Shown: positions 45,733 to 56,190, counted from the first letter of the stretch. The stretch is 64,000 bases of DNA from Aporrectodea caliginosa (GCA_020284085.1 JACEVL010000421.1:383339-447338), one strand, 5' to 3'. Numbers and translations are program-made. The notes: a model not told the origin generated them from the letters alone.

Positions 45733-46586
45733 TTAAGTTCTCTGCCCTTCGGCAGGTTCCAACTTCCAATGACGCCAATTTTCTCTTTGCTGTGCTCTTT
45801 CCTTTAATTCGCTGTATCGATCGTCCATCCATCCCAGCATCATCTGCCTCGGTCTTCCTCTCCCTCTTTTCCCTTTCATTCTCCCTTCTATGATTTCCTT
45901 CAGGAGGGAGTCTACTCTTAATACATGCCCCACCCAGTTCTTCTGTCTTTCTCTTATTGTTGTTATCAGCGATCGCTTTTCATCAACCATTTGTAACACC
46001 TCTTCATTCGTTATATGCTCAGTCCAGCTCACCTTCTCCATCCTTCTCCAAATCCACATCTCAAAAGCTTCTAATTTCTTAATATCTTCTTTCCTGATGG
46101 TCCAGGTCTCTGACCCATACAGTGCCACACTCCATACCAGTGTTTTAACCAGTCGTTTCTTTAGGCTTTTATTTAGCCCTCCTCTCAACAATTCTCCTCT
46201 TCTCGTGAATGCATCTTTTCCCAGTGCTATTCTTCGCTTCACCTCATTTTGACACCTTGCATGTGTTGTTATCATGCTTCCCAAGAAACAAAAGCTCTTA
46301 ACCTGTTCCACCTCCTCACCGTTGATTTTTATTTTCTCTGTTACCTCCCCTTCCTCTCTGCTTATCCTCATACTCTTTGTCTTTCCAATGTTTATTTTCA
46401 TGTTGTATTCCTTTGAGGTCAGATTTAGTTTGTCCATCATCTTCTGTAGACCGGCCTGTGTCGTCGCCAGCATTGCTTGGTCATCAGCAAATCTTAAGGC
46501 TTTTATAAGTCTTCCTCCTACTTTTACTCCTTCTTCCATCTCCTCCATTGCCTCCTGTATTAGCTCCTCTATATATATGTTAAAGA
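45733..46586 (-). pseudogene. LINE reverse transcriptase, palm to C-terminus
   Basis: A minus frame of about 285 codons. It starts at the split (LFNIYIEELIQEAMEEMEEG), has palm motif C as RFADDQAMLATTQAGLQKMM (the FADD box carrying both catalytic aspartates), NIGKTKSMRIS, QVKSFCFLGSMIT, LYGSETWTIRKEDIKKLEAF, EMWIWRRMEKVSWTEHI and KNWVGHVLRVDSLLKEIIEG, then GRPRQ and the terminus. All boxes expected after the palm are present without a stop, so this part decayed little. An upstream methionine in the track-like frame belongs to the inserted transposon and is not the LINE's start. Confidence 0.9.
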
Positions 46587-48806
46587 GGGTGTCCCAGAAA
46601 TATTTTTGTCGAAATATTTTATGCACTCCCTCTAAAACGTTTCTTTATGGTCCCATAATGACACCTGGCAAATTTTATAAAATTTTAAAAATATTTAGGG
46701 GTCCCGCAAGACACTCACATTTCACCATGTTGGCATAATTTGCGTCGGACGTGCCCAATTTATTAATGCTTTTAGACAACGACCTTGGATCCCATGATAA
46801 CATGTTTAATACCAATGGAAAGCTCCTAAATAGTGGAAACTACAAGTATCTGACTTTATTGAGTACATAGGTATGGTTTTACGAATAAATAATGAAAAAA
46901 TTGTACAGCAACTCAAGATTTTTGGACTTTCTCAATATCAGTTATTGCCATTAATCGTTAGGAGGAATCATTATTACAAATTCTTGATTATGCAACCAGC
47001 CATGGTTTCAGCTACCCCATACCTGCATCTGCTTATTCTTAATCACTGTTTATACCTTCAGCTGCATATTGTTCAGTTCTACATTTTACAATAATCTACA
47101 TGTCTACAAGATTGTCACGATTGCACTTAGAAAAGTCATGCCTGTGTTTTTCAACAACTTGCAGAAGAAACTGTTTCTGTTCTTCGTTCTTGTTGAATTG
47201 AAATTCTGTATAAGAGCAACTCCAAGCTCAGCATTGTCATTTACACAGGCAAAGTTATTAACAAGCTGACATGCGATCTTATACAATTGGCTTTTGGGTC
47301 ACTCTTCACATGGAATATCGAGGGTACAAGCCACGATGAGTTGGCGGTAGTTCGGAAGAAGCTTCGAGAAATATATAATTCCCTTTTCGTACGGGAAAGA
47401 GATTGAACAAAGCGCAATCCTCGATCACCTTTCATTGTCAACATAAGCTGTGCTTTATCTTCAGAAGAGAGATGGTGTGAGAACAGAGAGAGGGTTTCCA
47501 GCTCTTGGCTTAGGTACCAAGAATGACACAGCATCATCTTCAGTGGTCTTCAGAGCAGCAGCATCGTAATATTGCAGCCTTTTTATTAGTTGAATCTCAT
47601 TGATGGGTGAATCAGCAGTGACTCGACACGAAAACCACGATTGGATGCAGATGTTGACTAAAACATAATGTTAAATCGTGGATGCCCTGTAATTCACGGG
47701 CCGTCAATTGGATAACCGATTGGGTTCCATCAAAACGCAACTAAATCTTCATTGAGTATAATGCATTCGCCATCCAACGCGCTCTAGAGGGGCACCAGGC
47801 TTGCGAACCGCTGTCGAACTGCTCAATCCAAACACGGATGCCGCGAGTTGGAGAATTCTCTCTAATCATCTTGAGGATTGTCAAGTTGAAGCTGTTCAGT
47901 AATGAACTCCTTCAGTTTGTCAGACACAGACAGACATTAATGAGGCTTTGGTTGAAGGTGAGCCAGGTCGGACCATTTATCTTTAAATCGCTTGAAGAGA
48001 AGAATGCCTCCCCAGTTGATGGACAAACTTTACCAAGGCACACTACGAATATATATAAGACAACAGGACTTCAAACATGTGATGTTGACAAGCCATCTGC
48101 AGCAGATTACGACCGGTGGCTGCCTCTAGAAGGGTGCAGGCTCCATTAACTCTGCCGGTATTTGAGGCCCTTGTGTCAAAACACATGCCGATAATAAATG
48201 TATCGCACTGCCACGACTGGTCTAGAACTGCTACTGCTGCTGCCTGTCTTGACACAGAAGCCAACTTTGGCACACCCAGAAGTTTAGTATTTCTATTAAC
48301 TAGAGAAGAAATCAGGACTGGCCATCGGTTCACTTTGTCCGTGTTTACTCCAGTTTTGTCAGGGAGCAGCTTGCCTTCCCAGTGCCCGACAGATTTAAAG
48401 GCTCGAAAGTCTTCCTTGATTTGCAAGCCAAAAAATTTGATATCTTCTGGTAGTGTGCTTTATGTCTTCTTCATAATTGAAACTTTATGCATATAATAAT
48501 TATATAAGAAGGTTAAATCTGTAGATTCTGCTGTTTAAGAGCTTTATAGTGATACTAAACATGTTATTATGGGATCAAAATGTTGTCACCTAGATATTTA
48601 AAAGTCAATGATGCCATGCGTAATTTACGACAAACTGCACTAACTCTATGAGCCTTGCGGGACCCCTAAATATTTTCGAAATGTCATAAAACTTGGCAGG
48701 TAATATTACGGGATCATAAAGAAACTTTTAGGAGGGAGTGCATCAAAAGTTTCAACAATTTTATTTTTCCTATGCTATCATGGGACACCCTAATATATAT
48801 GTTAAA
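46571..48806 (-). mobile_element. Family X transposon with long TIRs and 16-bp target duplication (inner layer)
   Basis: The element occupies 46587-48789. It begins GGGTGTCCCA and ends TGGGACACCC. The inverted similarity continues inward for roughly 250 bases with drift (TGCACTCCCTC, TTTCTTTATG, ATATTTAGGGGTCCCGCAAG, GATCCCAT..TAACATGTTTA). The 16-base word ATATATATGTTAAAGA lies outside both ends (46571-46586 and 48791-48806, after one unmatched T at 48790). It encodes LFNIYI of the interrupted LINE, and both LINE halves repeat those codons, so the duplication is real. A decayed gene for a family X protein lies inside on the minus strand. I cannot assign it to a named superfamily. Confidence 0.85.
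47100..48440 (-). pseudogene. Family X transposon protein, nearly full-length relic
   Basis: Minus-strand frames in order: GVNTDKVNRWPVLISSLVNR and IGMCFDTRASNTGRVNGACT, LLEAATGRNLLQMACQHHMF (48043-48426); then WCPSRARWMANALYSMKI and QLTARELQGIHDLTLC (about 47620-47820); then CHSWYLSQELETLSLFSHHL and SSEDKAQLMLTMK (47440-47540); then CVNDNAELGVALIQNFNSTR (47104-47286). The same boxes recur in the relic at 10290-16940. CFDTxASNTG could be the first acidic box of an RNase-H-like transposase and ACxHHxxE a later Cys/His box, but this is inference. Several frameshifts and stops make it inactive. Confidence 0.65.
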
Positions 48807-49157
48807 GAGGAGTGGTGATAGAGGACATCCTTGTCTTACTCCTCTTCCGATTTCTCCTTCCTCTGAACATTCTCCATCTATTCTTATCTTTACTTTCTGG
48901 TTCATGTAGAGGTTCCCTATAAGCCTTCTATCTCTCCAGTCGATACCCCTTCGTCTCAGTGCAGTCATCAGTTTTCTCCAATCTACCCTGTCAAACGCCT
49001 TTTCGTAGTCCACAAAACAGATGTAAACCTCTTGTCCATACTCTAGGCTTCTTTCTGTCAGGACCCTCAGTGATCCGATGGCGTCTCTTGTACCCCGCCC
49101 CTTTCTGAACCCAAACTGATCCTCTCCTAATCCTTTGTCAGCTTCTACCTTTGCCTG
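48790..49157 (-). pseudogene. LINE reverse transcriptase, fingers and palm A and B
   Basis: The minus frame reads GLGEDQFGFRKGRGTRDAIG, YICFVDYEKAFDRVDWRKLM (palm A, FVDYEKAFD), KVKIRIDGECSEEGEIGRGV and RQGCPLSPLLFNIYI (palm B), ending exactly at the inserted transposon. With 45733-46586 it accounts for an uninterrupted LINE reading frame before the insertion. Confidence 0.9.
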
Positions 49158-49212
49158 TAGCTGTAACTATAACTAAGATAAAATCTGTAAGGGGAATCAC
49201 ACTGATCAAATG

Positions 49213-49849
49213 GTCAGCATGTCACTGAAAGTCTTATTCGTCAGTCCATAACGACACTCAAGTGATAATGTGCTCAAAGTATAGCATCATGAATAATTTA
49301 ATTGGAAACTTGGTAATGACTGGTTTTTAGAAAACTGTGACCGTATAATGTATCGTTTTCATTTAGCATGTTTTCATAAGCAGGCTGTGTTCAAAAATAA
49401 TTATTGTGACAAGGCAAATGAGCTAATTAAAATGTCAAACATTATGTGTTTAATGTTTAAACGTATTAACATTTCTCAGCTAATCCATATTTGAGGAGAC
49501 CTCATTCCGCAAACTTGCTGTTGTCGATTGTGCAGAGTAAATCAAGAGATCCAGAATAAACAGCGATGCATGCTAACGCTAATTACATAAATTAAACCAG
49601 CGATGTGGGAGCAATGCTATCATTCGTCGCTATTCTGCAAACAAAGTTCAAGTGTGGCGAATCAGTTGAGCATTTTTACTTCCTGGTCGGTCGTTCAGCC
49701 TCAGTAATACATACCGTTACTTGAACCCATCTCGTTGATCCTACTGTGTTCTACATTTTCAAAACACAGTTGCGGCTGAAATATGCGGGCTAACAGTACA
49801 CTGGTATCTCTGTCTGCTTTAAGTCGCTTATTAGTTCCTTCCTTAATAG
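49213..49849. other. Gene-poor stretch
   Basis: Nothing recognised. Confidence 0.5.
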
Positions 49850-50276
49850 CAGTGGCGTAACTAGGGATACGGAGGGTGTGCGGGCCGCACCTGGTGACAC
49901 TTTCAGAGGGTTGCACAAAAATAACAAAGTGACTAAAATCTTTGCAGAGTTTTAGCAGATATTTGTGACGCCAGGGGTCAAAACCGGTCACATGTCCGTT
50001 TCTGACCTTTCTATTCAGCCATATTCTGCAATTAATCTGCTTCAAAATGCTTTTACAGAATGAAAATATCTTTTTTTCTACCCCTTTTCTGCCACTGGAA
50101 CAGCCTCAAACATGGCTGCTACTTCTTTGATGGCTCTTGATCTGATCTGGTTTTATTTTCTCCTTGCATGCTTGTTACTCGTGCAGACGAAAGTCATGAA
50201 ACCACGCGTTACGTTTTGGTGTCACCCCTCTGAAGGTGTCACCTGGTGTGGTCCGCACTCCCTAGTGACGCCACTG
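49850..50276. mobile_element. Short TIR element (CAGTGGCGTAACTAGGG ends)
   Basis: The left end CAGTGGCGTAACTAGGGATA and the right end CACTCCCTAGTGACGCCACTG are inverted, with further inverted words inside (GGTGACACTTTCAGAGG against CCTCTGAAGGTGTCACC). About 427 bases. No flanking duplication is visible, so the edges may have eroded or been rearranged. The end type recalls hAT-like MITEs. Confidence 0.75.
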
Positions 50277-50575
50277 ATCGTAAACCCCAAATATGTAAAG
50301 CGCTACTCGAAACCTAAGGGCAAGGCACCAGACTATCCATGAGCGCTGCAAATGCACGCATCCTGTATCGCAGCATCTCTATAATTAGAGTAGATTGCCA
50401 TATTTGCCAACGTTACAGAGATTTTTACTACACAATTAACCAAATTAGTTTTTGCTACATCCTGTTAGATTTAGCTTGAAATGTAAGATCCTACATTATT
50501 CAGCGTTCCGTGTCGGCCACATCAGTCTTTGGCTGTTTAAAGGCTCTTGTCTAAACGTAAAATTTGCTAAATCGT

Positions 50576-50768
50576 GGGGCGCGGTAGTGTAGGGTGCCTT
50601 GCATCCGGAGGGTTGCGGGTTCGAATCCAGATCTGGGCAAGTCCTTCACTCGCAATTGTTCATGCGCTTCGGCGTGAAACTCCGATTCAGTGTGAGCGCT
50701 GTAGTCGGGAGCGCCTCTGAGTAGAAATCTTGAAGGGCGCTATAACAAGTGCTCATACATACATACAT
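50576..50768 (+). mobile_element. tRNA-derived SINE, type 1, copy b
   Basis: The plus strand shows GGGGCGCGGTAGTGTAGGGT (head, shortened relative to copy a), box B GGGTTCGAATCC at 50617-50628, TCCTTCACTCGCAATTGTTC, GGCGTGAAACTCCGATTCAG and the shared end GGGAGCGCCTCTGAGTAGAA..GGGCGCTATAACAAGTGCTC, then a CATA repeat tail. It is the best conserved copy with 40265-40498. Confidence 0.88.
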
Positions 50769-50890
50769 GTCATACATAAATCGGCGTGTCGCCAGGGTTA
50801 TTGACGAGGGTATACGCAGGTATACAGCGTCACCGTGGCGCACGGCTTGCGATGACCAAGCTTGAATGACCTAGTGACCTATCTAGGGTG

Positions 50891-52034
50891 CCTCCACACA
50901 GGACCGTGTTAAGGGGCCCTGGGGCCCTGGAGCACTCTGTCATGTTGGGGCCCCTCTGACGTTTCCCGGCTCCTCCCTCCGTTCCCTTGGTCTTCTTCCT
51001 CCGTTCACTTTCTCCTCATCTCCCTCCCTCCCTTCCTTCCCCTTCCCTTATATTTTAGTAATATTCAAATCTGCTCAGACTCCAATCAGCAACAAATTCA
51101 ATAATAATAATAGTAGTAAGCATATTAAATTTACTCAGGCATATTAGCTTCATTACAATTTCCGTTGTGTTGAGAACTCGTTGTCGCCTCTAAAGAACGT
51201 CGTCAGTTTTGGAGTGCTAGTTAACACTTTGAGAGTTCGCTTCCTTGTTCAAGCTTTGCAGCCCATTAAAAATACCCACTGCAAGTACATGACATACATG
51301 TACTTGCAAGTGCTCGACATTATTGAATGATTATTCAATACTTTAAGTTTAACTCATAATGACCAAAACTACAGCAAAGTTACCGTATAGCTGCAGATTT
51401 AACGATAGATAGATAGATTGAATAATAGAAGGATACGAATGAGACAGAAACGGTTCTCTGTCTTACATACATACTACATATATATATTATATATACACAC
51501 GCACATATATACATATACACAATAGTGATAATACTTACCTACTTACTTACACATATGCATGAACGCCCAAAGGCTATGTATACCGTATAATAGTTCAAAT
51601 TACATTGACCTCTGACCGCTATAAGCGGCCGCCAGTCGTGGCTTAAACCTGGTTCGCTCAGTGAGCTGAAGGCATGCTGTTCAAAGTCCACGGCAGGAAG
51701 GAGAAGAACGAAGAGATAGGTACAAAGACATACAGGGATACGTATACCGAAGCGTGGTCAGTCTAGACTCCATAGACTAGTAATAACCTCACCCAAAGTA
51801 ACTCCAGAGTCATATCTAAGAAGTTTAAGGCTGAGTGGAAAATAATGTGATTTGTCGCCGTACTTTTACAAAAATGAATTCTATTGTTTCACCAAAAGTT
51901 AATAAGTGTATTCAATTTTTATTTTGAGACACAGTAAAAAGACTCATATTTGGGATTTGGGGCCCCTTTCTCGTCGGGGGCCCCGGAGCACGTGCTCCGT
52001 GTGCACCAATGGTTAACCCGGGCCTTCCTCCACA
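50891..52034. mobile_element. hAT-type element with 8-bp target duplication
   Basis: The element occupies 50899-52026. The ends CAGGACCGTGTTAA and TTAACCCGGGCCTT are inverted with three mismatches in 14, next to GGGGCCC-rich subtermini. The word CCTCCACA is repeated exactly outside (50891-50898 and 52027-52034). The interior holds CT-rich tracts and no recognisable transposase. Confidence 0.82.
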
Positions 52035-52934
52035 GCGTGGTTGGGTTTTACTACATAAGGAAATCGTGACAGGCTAGGAGGGTCTTACGACGTCTCATCA
52101 GAGGCCGCTACTTCCCATATGACATCCCATCAATAGATCATCTATGTCACAATTGTCACATAGCAGACAACCGCCTTTTCTCAGCCACTAGGAAAATATC
52201 CGGGCTACGTCTTATATGACCTACTCCCACCAATCAAGCAGACAGGACATTTTCTACGCGCAAGAACACACGACCGAGAAATCCCAAGTGCTAATAGATT
52301 GGTTAGAAAAACGTTCATCATAAGAATGTTACATGCATAAAAATTTAGTTTAATGGGTAATGGCTTAGAGAATTATTTGGGGATTATAATAATTATGGGA
52401 CATAATGACAAGCTGTATAGCTTAATCATCTTTAATGTTATACATAGTCATTGATATAAACAAAGAATAGCTTAATTTTATATTTTAAGTGCTGCAGTCC
52501 AGAATTATTTCACTCCACACTGGATCATAAACAATGTGGTTTCTGTGCATTCTGGAAATCTTACTTTATTCCTGTTGTTTAAATTGCTTAATATTTGATA
52601 CAAAAGCTGTGTGGATGCAAAACGCCCTTGTCCTCTAAATCACATTGATGATGCACAGCCAGCAAAGTAACACAAGTGGTCTCATATCTTTTATCACGGG
52701 AACTGGAGTCGATTAACTTTATTTTACGTGGTCAAAGAAGATCTGAACACAATGTCAAGTATCACCTCTAAATTGGAATCCGTTCGATTGGCTCTATCAT
52801 GCCCGCAGGCAAGCAATATATGACCCACATTCCCATATGGGAACGCTGCATAGAAGCGCAATTTAGGATCTGTGGTTGAATGAACATTGAAACAAGGTAA
52901 TTGAGTAAGTAATTATTTAGTTAACTATTGCTAT
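52035..52934. other. Gene-poor stretch
   Basis: Nothing recognised before the LTR element. Confidence 0.5.
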
Positions 52935-53600
52935 TGTAGCAATATGGACGCTGTGACCCCGCCCGTGTTTGCGTGTAGAGTGGGCCTTGGTCCCCCGGTC
53001 CCGCCCGGTCCCCCGGTCACCCGGTCCCCCGGGTCCCCGGGACCGCCCGGTCCCCCGGTCCCGCCCGGTCTCCCTGGTCCCCGGTCCCGCCCGGTCCCCC
53101 CGGTCCCCCGGAACCGACCAGTTGTGTATAAATAGCGCTGCTTAAGACGCTCAGTAGTCATTCGGGTTCAGTTCAGTTGAGAGTTGCCAGTGTTGAATAG
53201 TTGTTGAATAGTGTACGTCAGGAGTTCAGTTCAATTCAGTCGTTCTTCAGTGCAGTTATCGTCTGTCGTAAATCAGTTACATTTTGAGTTGTCGTTGATT
53301 AATACGAGTGATTTAATCGACTTGACTCTTGTCATCTTCTTCATCTAATCGACGTTCGGTGGTCGCTAGCATCCTTAAGACCTCTGCCCGACCGGAGAGG
53401 CCGATCCTGGCAGACATTGAAGATTGGGTGATTTCTGAGACGCTATCCTGGTAAGAAGAGAGAGAAATCCGCCCGACGACAGCTTCCTTGCAGTGAGGTC
53501 GATTCGGTCCTCACGAGAAGGACCGAGTTCTTCACATTGGTCCCATAAGTGAGGCCACGTCAGTCAACACAAGGAAGTTTCCAGATAGATTTCCGTTATA
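52935..53600 (+). promoter_or_regulatory. 5' LTR-like region and leader of a Ty3/gypsy-type element
   Basis: A GC-rich minisatellite of GGTCCCCCGGTCCCGCCC-type units (about 52982-53110) is followed by TATAAATAG at 53127-53135 and an initiator-like TCAGTAGTCATT about 25 bases on. A leader leads to a possible primer-binding site TGGTACCCGCGAAGTGGGG (53602-53620) and then gag. The left boundary and the absence of a second LTR in the window leave its limits uncertain. The minisatellite reads as a collagen-like peptide in one frame, which I discount. Confidence 0.6.
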
Positions 53601-53650
53601 TTGGTACCCGCGAAGTGGGGTCCTAGACGATCGCAGAACGCTGATTACCG

Positions 53651-54712
53651 ATGGGAGACAAGGACGACACACGCATCTACCCGCTGGTCGACTTCGAAGA
53701 CTTGCAGCCCGAGAGCTCCACGCCCGCCGCGAGAAGACGACCGATGGAGATCAAGCCGGACCGGAACAGCCTGCCAGACGACTTTGGCTTCGATGAGTCG
53801 AAGCTGATGGAGCCGATCGACCGAAAAAGATCTACAGAACCTGTTAGCTGGGAAGTGAAGGACGAGTCAGGGATTCTTCCGGGGCTTCTCGAGGGCGTCG
53901 GCGGTCTGCTGAAAAACCGGCCGGTGCAGATGAAACCTGGGCGTTTCGATGGGACAGGCTCGCTTGAATCATTCCTATGCCAGTTCGAGGTCTGTGCGAG
54001 GCACAACCGGTGGACAGCCTCGGACAAGATCGAATTCCTTCGCTGCTCACTGGAGAAAGCCGCCACTCAGCTGCTCTGGGATTTCGGGAACCAGAAGGAC
54101 GTGACTTACGAACAGTTGGTGGGAAGGCTGCGTCAACGCTATGGAACGAAGGGCCAAGCCGAGACCTTCCGGACGCAACTCTACTACCGGCGCCAGCGCG
54201 CCGGGGAAAGCCTATCCGACCTCCTTCACGAGATTCGTCGATTGGTGGTGATTGCCTATCCGGTCCCCCCCAACGAAACCACGGAGATCATCGCCAAAGA
54301 CGCTTTCCTGGAGGCGATGAGGGATCGGGAGCTCTCGCTCAAAGTTCGTGAGCGGGAACCCAAGTCGCTTGATGAAGCCTACCGGGCGACGCTGCGTCTG
54401 GAGGCCTACCGAAGCACGATGGACCTGGACGATCGGAGGAGACCGCTGGAGCCTGATGACCGAAGACGAGCGCCGAACCGGTCGCGAGGCACTCGAGAAA
54501 CCGACGTCAGTGACCAGATCCAGGCGCAGTTGAACCAATTCCTGATAACGCAGAGGAAAGAGCAACGCCGCTGGCAACGGGAGTTGGAGGAAAAGTTCGA
54601 CCGACAGTTCCGGAGCTGCGAGGTTGTACGCCGACTGATGGAGATCCGGGCCGAGACATTCGCCCCGGAGACGCCAACGCCAGCAACCAAGGGAGTTCGA
54701 GGCGGGAGCTGA
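53651..54712 (+). CDS. Gag capsid-type protein of a Ty3/gypsy-like element
   Basis: A 353-codon frame with a charged N-terminus, then the capsid core of the retrotransposon gag family: RFDGTGSLESFLCQFEVCAR (about residues 98-117), KIEFLRCSLEKAATQLLWDF, YEQLVGRLRQRYGTKGQAET, FRTQLYYRRQRAGESLSDLL and AKDAFLEAMRDRELSLKVRE. Gag would coat the element's RNA in the particle. It starts 30 bases after the putative primer-binding site. The frame ends at 54712, just before a zinc knuckle that lies in another frame, so an indel probably shifted the true C-terminus. GC content is clearly higher than the surroundings. Confidence 0.85.
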   Translation: MGDKDDTRIYPLVDFEDLQPESSTPAARRRPMEIKPDRNSLPDDFGFDESKLMEPIDRKRSTEPVSWEVKDESGILPGLLEGVGGLLKNRPVQMKPGRFDGTGSLESFLCQFEVCARHNRWTASDKIEFLRCSLEKAATQLLWDFGNQKDVTYEQLVGRLRQRYGTKGQAETFRTQLYYRRQRAGESLSDLLHEIRRLVVIAYPVPPNETTEIIAKDAFLEAMRDRELSLKVREREPKSLDEAYRATLRLEAYRSTMDLDDRRRPLEPDDRRRAPNRSRGTRETDVSDQIQAQLNQFLITQRKEQRRWQRELEEKFDRQFRSCEVVRRLMEIRAETFAPETPTPATKGVRGGS

Positions 54713-54808
54713 CCTGCTTCAACTATGGCCAACCCGGCCACTACGCTCGAAACTGCCGCACGCAATCGCCTGAACGCGACCGAGACAGAAACACATAATT
54801 CGGCGCCA
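54700..54808 (+). pseudogene. Gag zinc-knuckle segment, out of frame and with a lost cysteine
   Basis: One frame back from gag the sequence reads ELTCFNYGQPGHYARNC followed by arginine/glutamate-rich codons and a stop. A CCHC knuckle is C-x2-C-x4-H-x4-C; here the second cysteine is tyrosine (CFNY). Nucleic-acid binding would be impaired. Confidence 0.75.
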
Positions 54809-55342
54809 ACTGAGCCGGTGGCCGCCAATCACACGACCCATCCAAGAGTGCCCAACCGCGCAACCTTCAACGCTGTCTACATCCGTGGGACGATCAACGG
54901 ATGCTCGCAGCTCTGCCTAGTCGACACGGGATCGGAGGTGAGCCTAATACCTGCCTCTACTGTCCTGGGGTTAGAGATCCGTCCCTGTGACCGATATTTG
55001 ATGGCTGCTAATGGGTCCGATATACGGGTGCTGGGAGAGATAAGGGTCCCCATTAAGGTCCGCAGTGGGTTTGAAATTTCTAGTTCATTTCTGGTGTCCG
55101 ACCAGATAGCCGACCCCATGCTGGGTATGGATAGGCTGAGTGAGCACCGCTGCCTCCTAGGTTTTGGGACTGGGGCACAAGACAATTTTATAGCGCAATA
55201 CTGTACGAAGTTCCGAACAAAATACAGTTTGTACGAGAAATTTGGAGATCGCTTCTACAAGAGAACAAGACTTTCGCTTCGAGACAGTTCCCAAAAGACA
55301 AGACTTTCGCTTCGAGACAGTTTCCAAAAAGTCAAGAAATAA
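54725..55342 (+). pseudogene. Retroelement aspartic protease domain, truncated polyprotein
   Basis: The frame contains NAVYIRGTINGCSQLCLVDT GSEVSLIPAS, the retropepsin active site (DTGSEVSLIP) at about residues 68-77, then LGEIRVPIKVRSGFEISSSF and DPMLGMDRLSEHRCLLGF. This is the pol-side protease that cleaves the element's polyprotein. Similarity stops near 55200; the tail is repeat-derived. No reverse transcriptase, RNase H or integrase follows, so the element is truncated. The ATG is not necessarily a real start; the domain would normally be reached by frameshifting or fusion. Confidence 0.8.
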
Positions 55343-55445
55343 TCTCGAGACCGAGACCGAGACAGTGGGGTCCGAGACCTAGACCGAGACCGAGACATCA
55401 AAAAACCTGTCTCGGTCCGTCTCGAGACGGAGACAGTGTCTCGAG
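55255..55445. repeat. Direct duplication and GAGACC simple repeat
   Basis: AAGACTTTCGCTTCGAGACA occurs twice (about 55267 and 55300). Then CGAGACCGAGACCGAGAC units run to 55445, with the complementary CTCGGTC orientation in part. Confidence 0.85.
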
Positions 55446-55449
55446 ACAA

Positions 55450-56190
55450 TTATTGGTTACTACTTACTGAATACTGACCGTAGTTGCAGATTCACACTCT
55501 CAGTCTGTACAGGGGCTCCTAGCGACCCACAGCAGACGTCAAAGGCTCGAAGCGAAACTCTAATATTACCCATTCTGTGTCGGCCATATTGACACATAGT
55601 TGACACGGTAACTGGGCACAAGCGCCAAGCGGGTGAAAAATCTGAAATTACCTAAATTTAGTATAACGGAACATAATCATGGGCGTCCACGGGGAATTTT
55701 TGGGGTGGGGGCAAAGAATTCTTTTTTTTAAGGCGGTCAAAGTTTGAATTGTTGAGACGGAGAATAACGAGGTTGCCGAAAGCAACCTATCACTTCACCA
55801 TCAGTACTCGCTCCCGCAATTAGGAGTCTGGCGCGGATCAAAATAGCCGCCAATGCTTTTGAAAGCATTTGACGTGATATGCAGCCAGTTGTTAGCGTTC
55901 TGCGATCCGTTTTCAGCTATTTCTGAACGTCTATTTCAAACACAAAACGGTTAAAAGTTTCAATGTTTTTATATATTTTACAATTTTCAGGTTATCTTGA
56001 TTAGTTTGGATAAAAACTTAAACTGTGGAAAAATCATAGCCATTCGTTGTTAAAAACCAAGAAGATAAGTAATCCGGGGGGGGCACAAATGCTCCCTTCC
56101 CCCCTCCGGACGCCCATGTTTGAGGTTAGGGCCCCCGGATGTCTTAATCCGGCTCTTGGCTTTGGGCCCCCGGAAGTCTTAATCCATCCC
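55450..56190. mobile_element. TIR element of the 25783-26690 family, copy 2, 5'-truncated
   Basis: Collinear and same-strand with 25935-26685 (ACTTACTGAATACTGACC, CTCTCAGTCTGTACAGGGG, GAACATAATCATGGGCGTCC, CCGGATGTCTTAATCCGG). Its left terminus is missing where the GAGACC repeat begins. Confidence 0.85.

Larger units (their letters stand above)
45713..49170 (-). mobile_element. 5'-truncated LINE inside the hAT-like element (middle layer)
   Basis: The LINE body is 45726-49157. The 13-bp word TAGCTGTAACTAT occurs immediately outside at 45713-45725 and 49158-49170, a target duplication of LINE type. The minus-strand 3' end is on the left (frame stop near 45733). The 5' end on the right is truncated within the reverse transcriptase. 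A further transposon at 46587-48789 splits it, so its own length is about 1.23 kb. Confidence 0.9.
45201..49212. mobile_element. hAT-like element (outer layer of a triple nest)
   Basis: The element occupies 45209-49204. The left end CAGTGTGATTCTC and the right end GGGGAATCACACTG are inverted. The exact 8-bp word ATCAAATG lies outside each end (45201-45208 and 49205-49212). Subterminal DNA is full of TAACTATAACTATAAC and GTTAACGAAAATA words on both sides. Removing the nested LINE leaves an element of roughly 560 bases without coding, so it is a non-autonomous hAT-type element. The target duplication is read directly. Confidence 0.9.

Noticed and set aside
45733..46626. Single 297-codon gene starting MHKIFRQKYFWDTLF
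   Set aside because: The first ~13 codons lie in the inserted transposon's terminal repeat. The true LINE frame was split there and continues at 48790-49157.
52944..53161. Collagen-like GPP-rich frames on both strands
   Set aside because: They are translations of the GC-rich minisatellite in the LTR-like promoter region, short and without flanking collagen domains.
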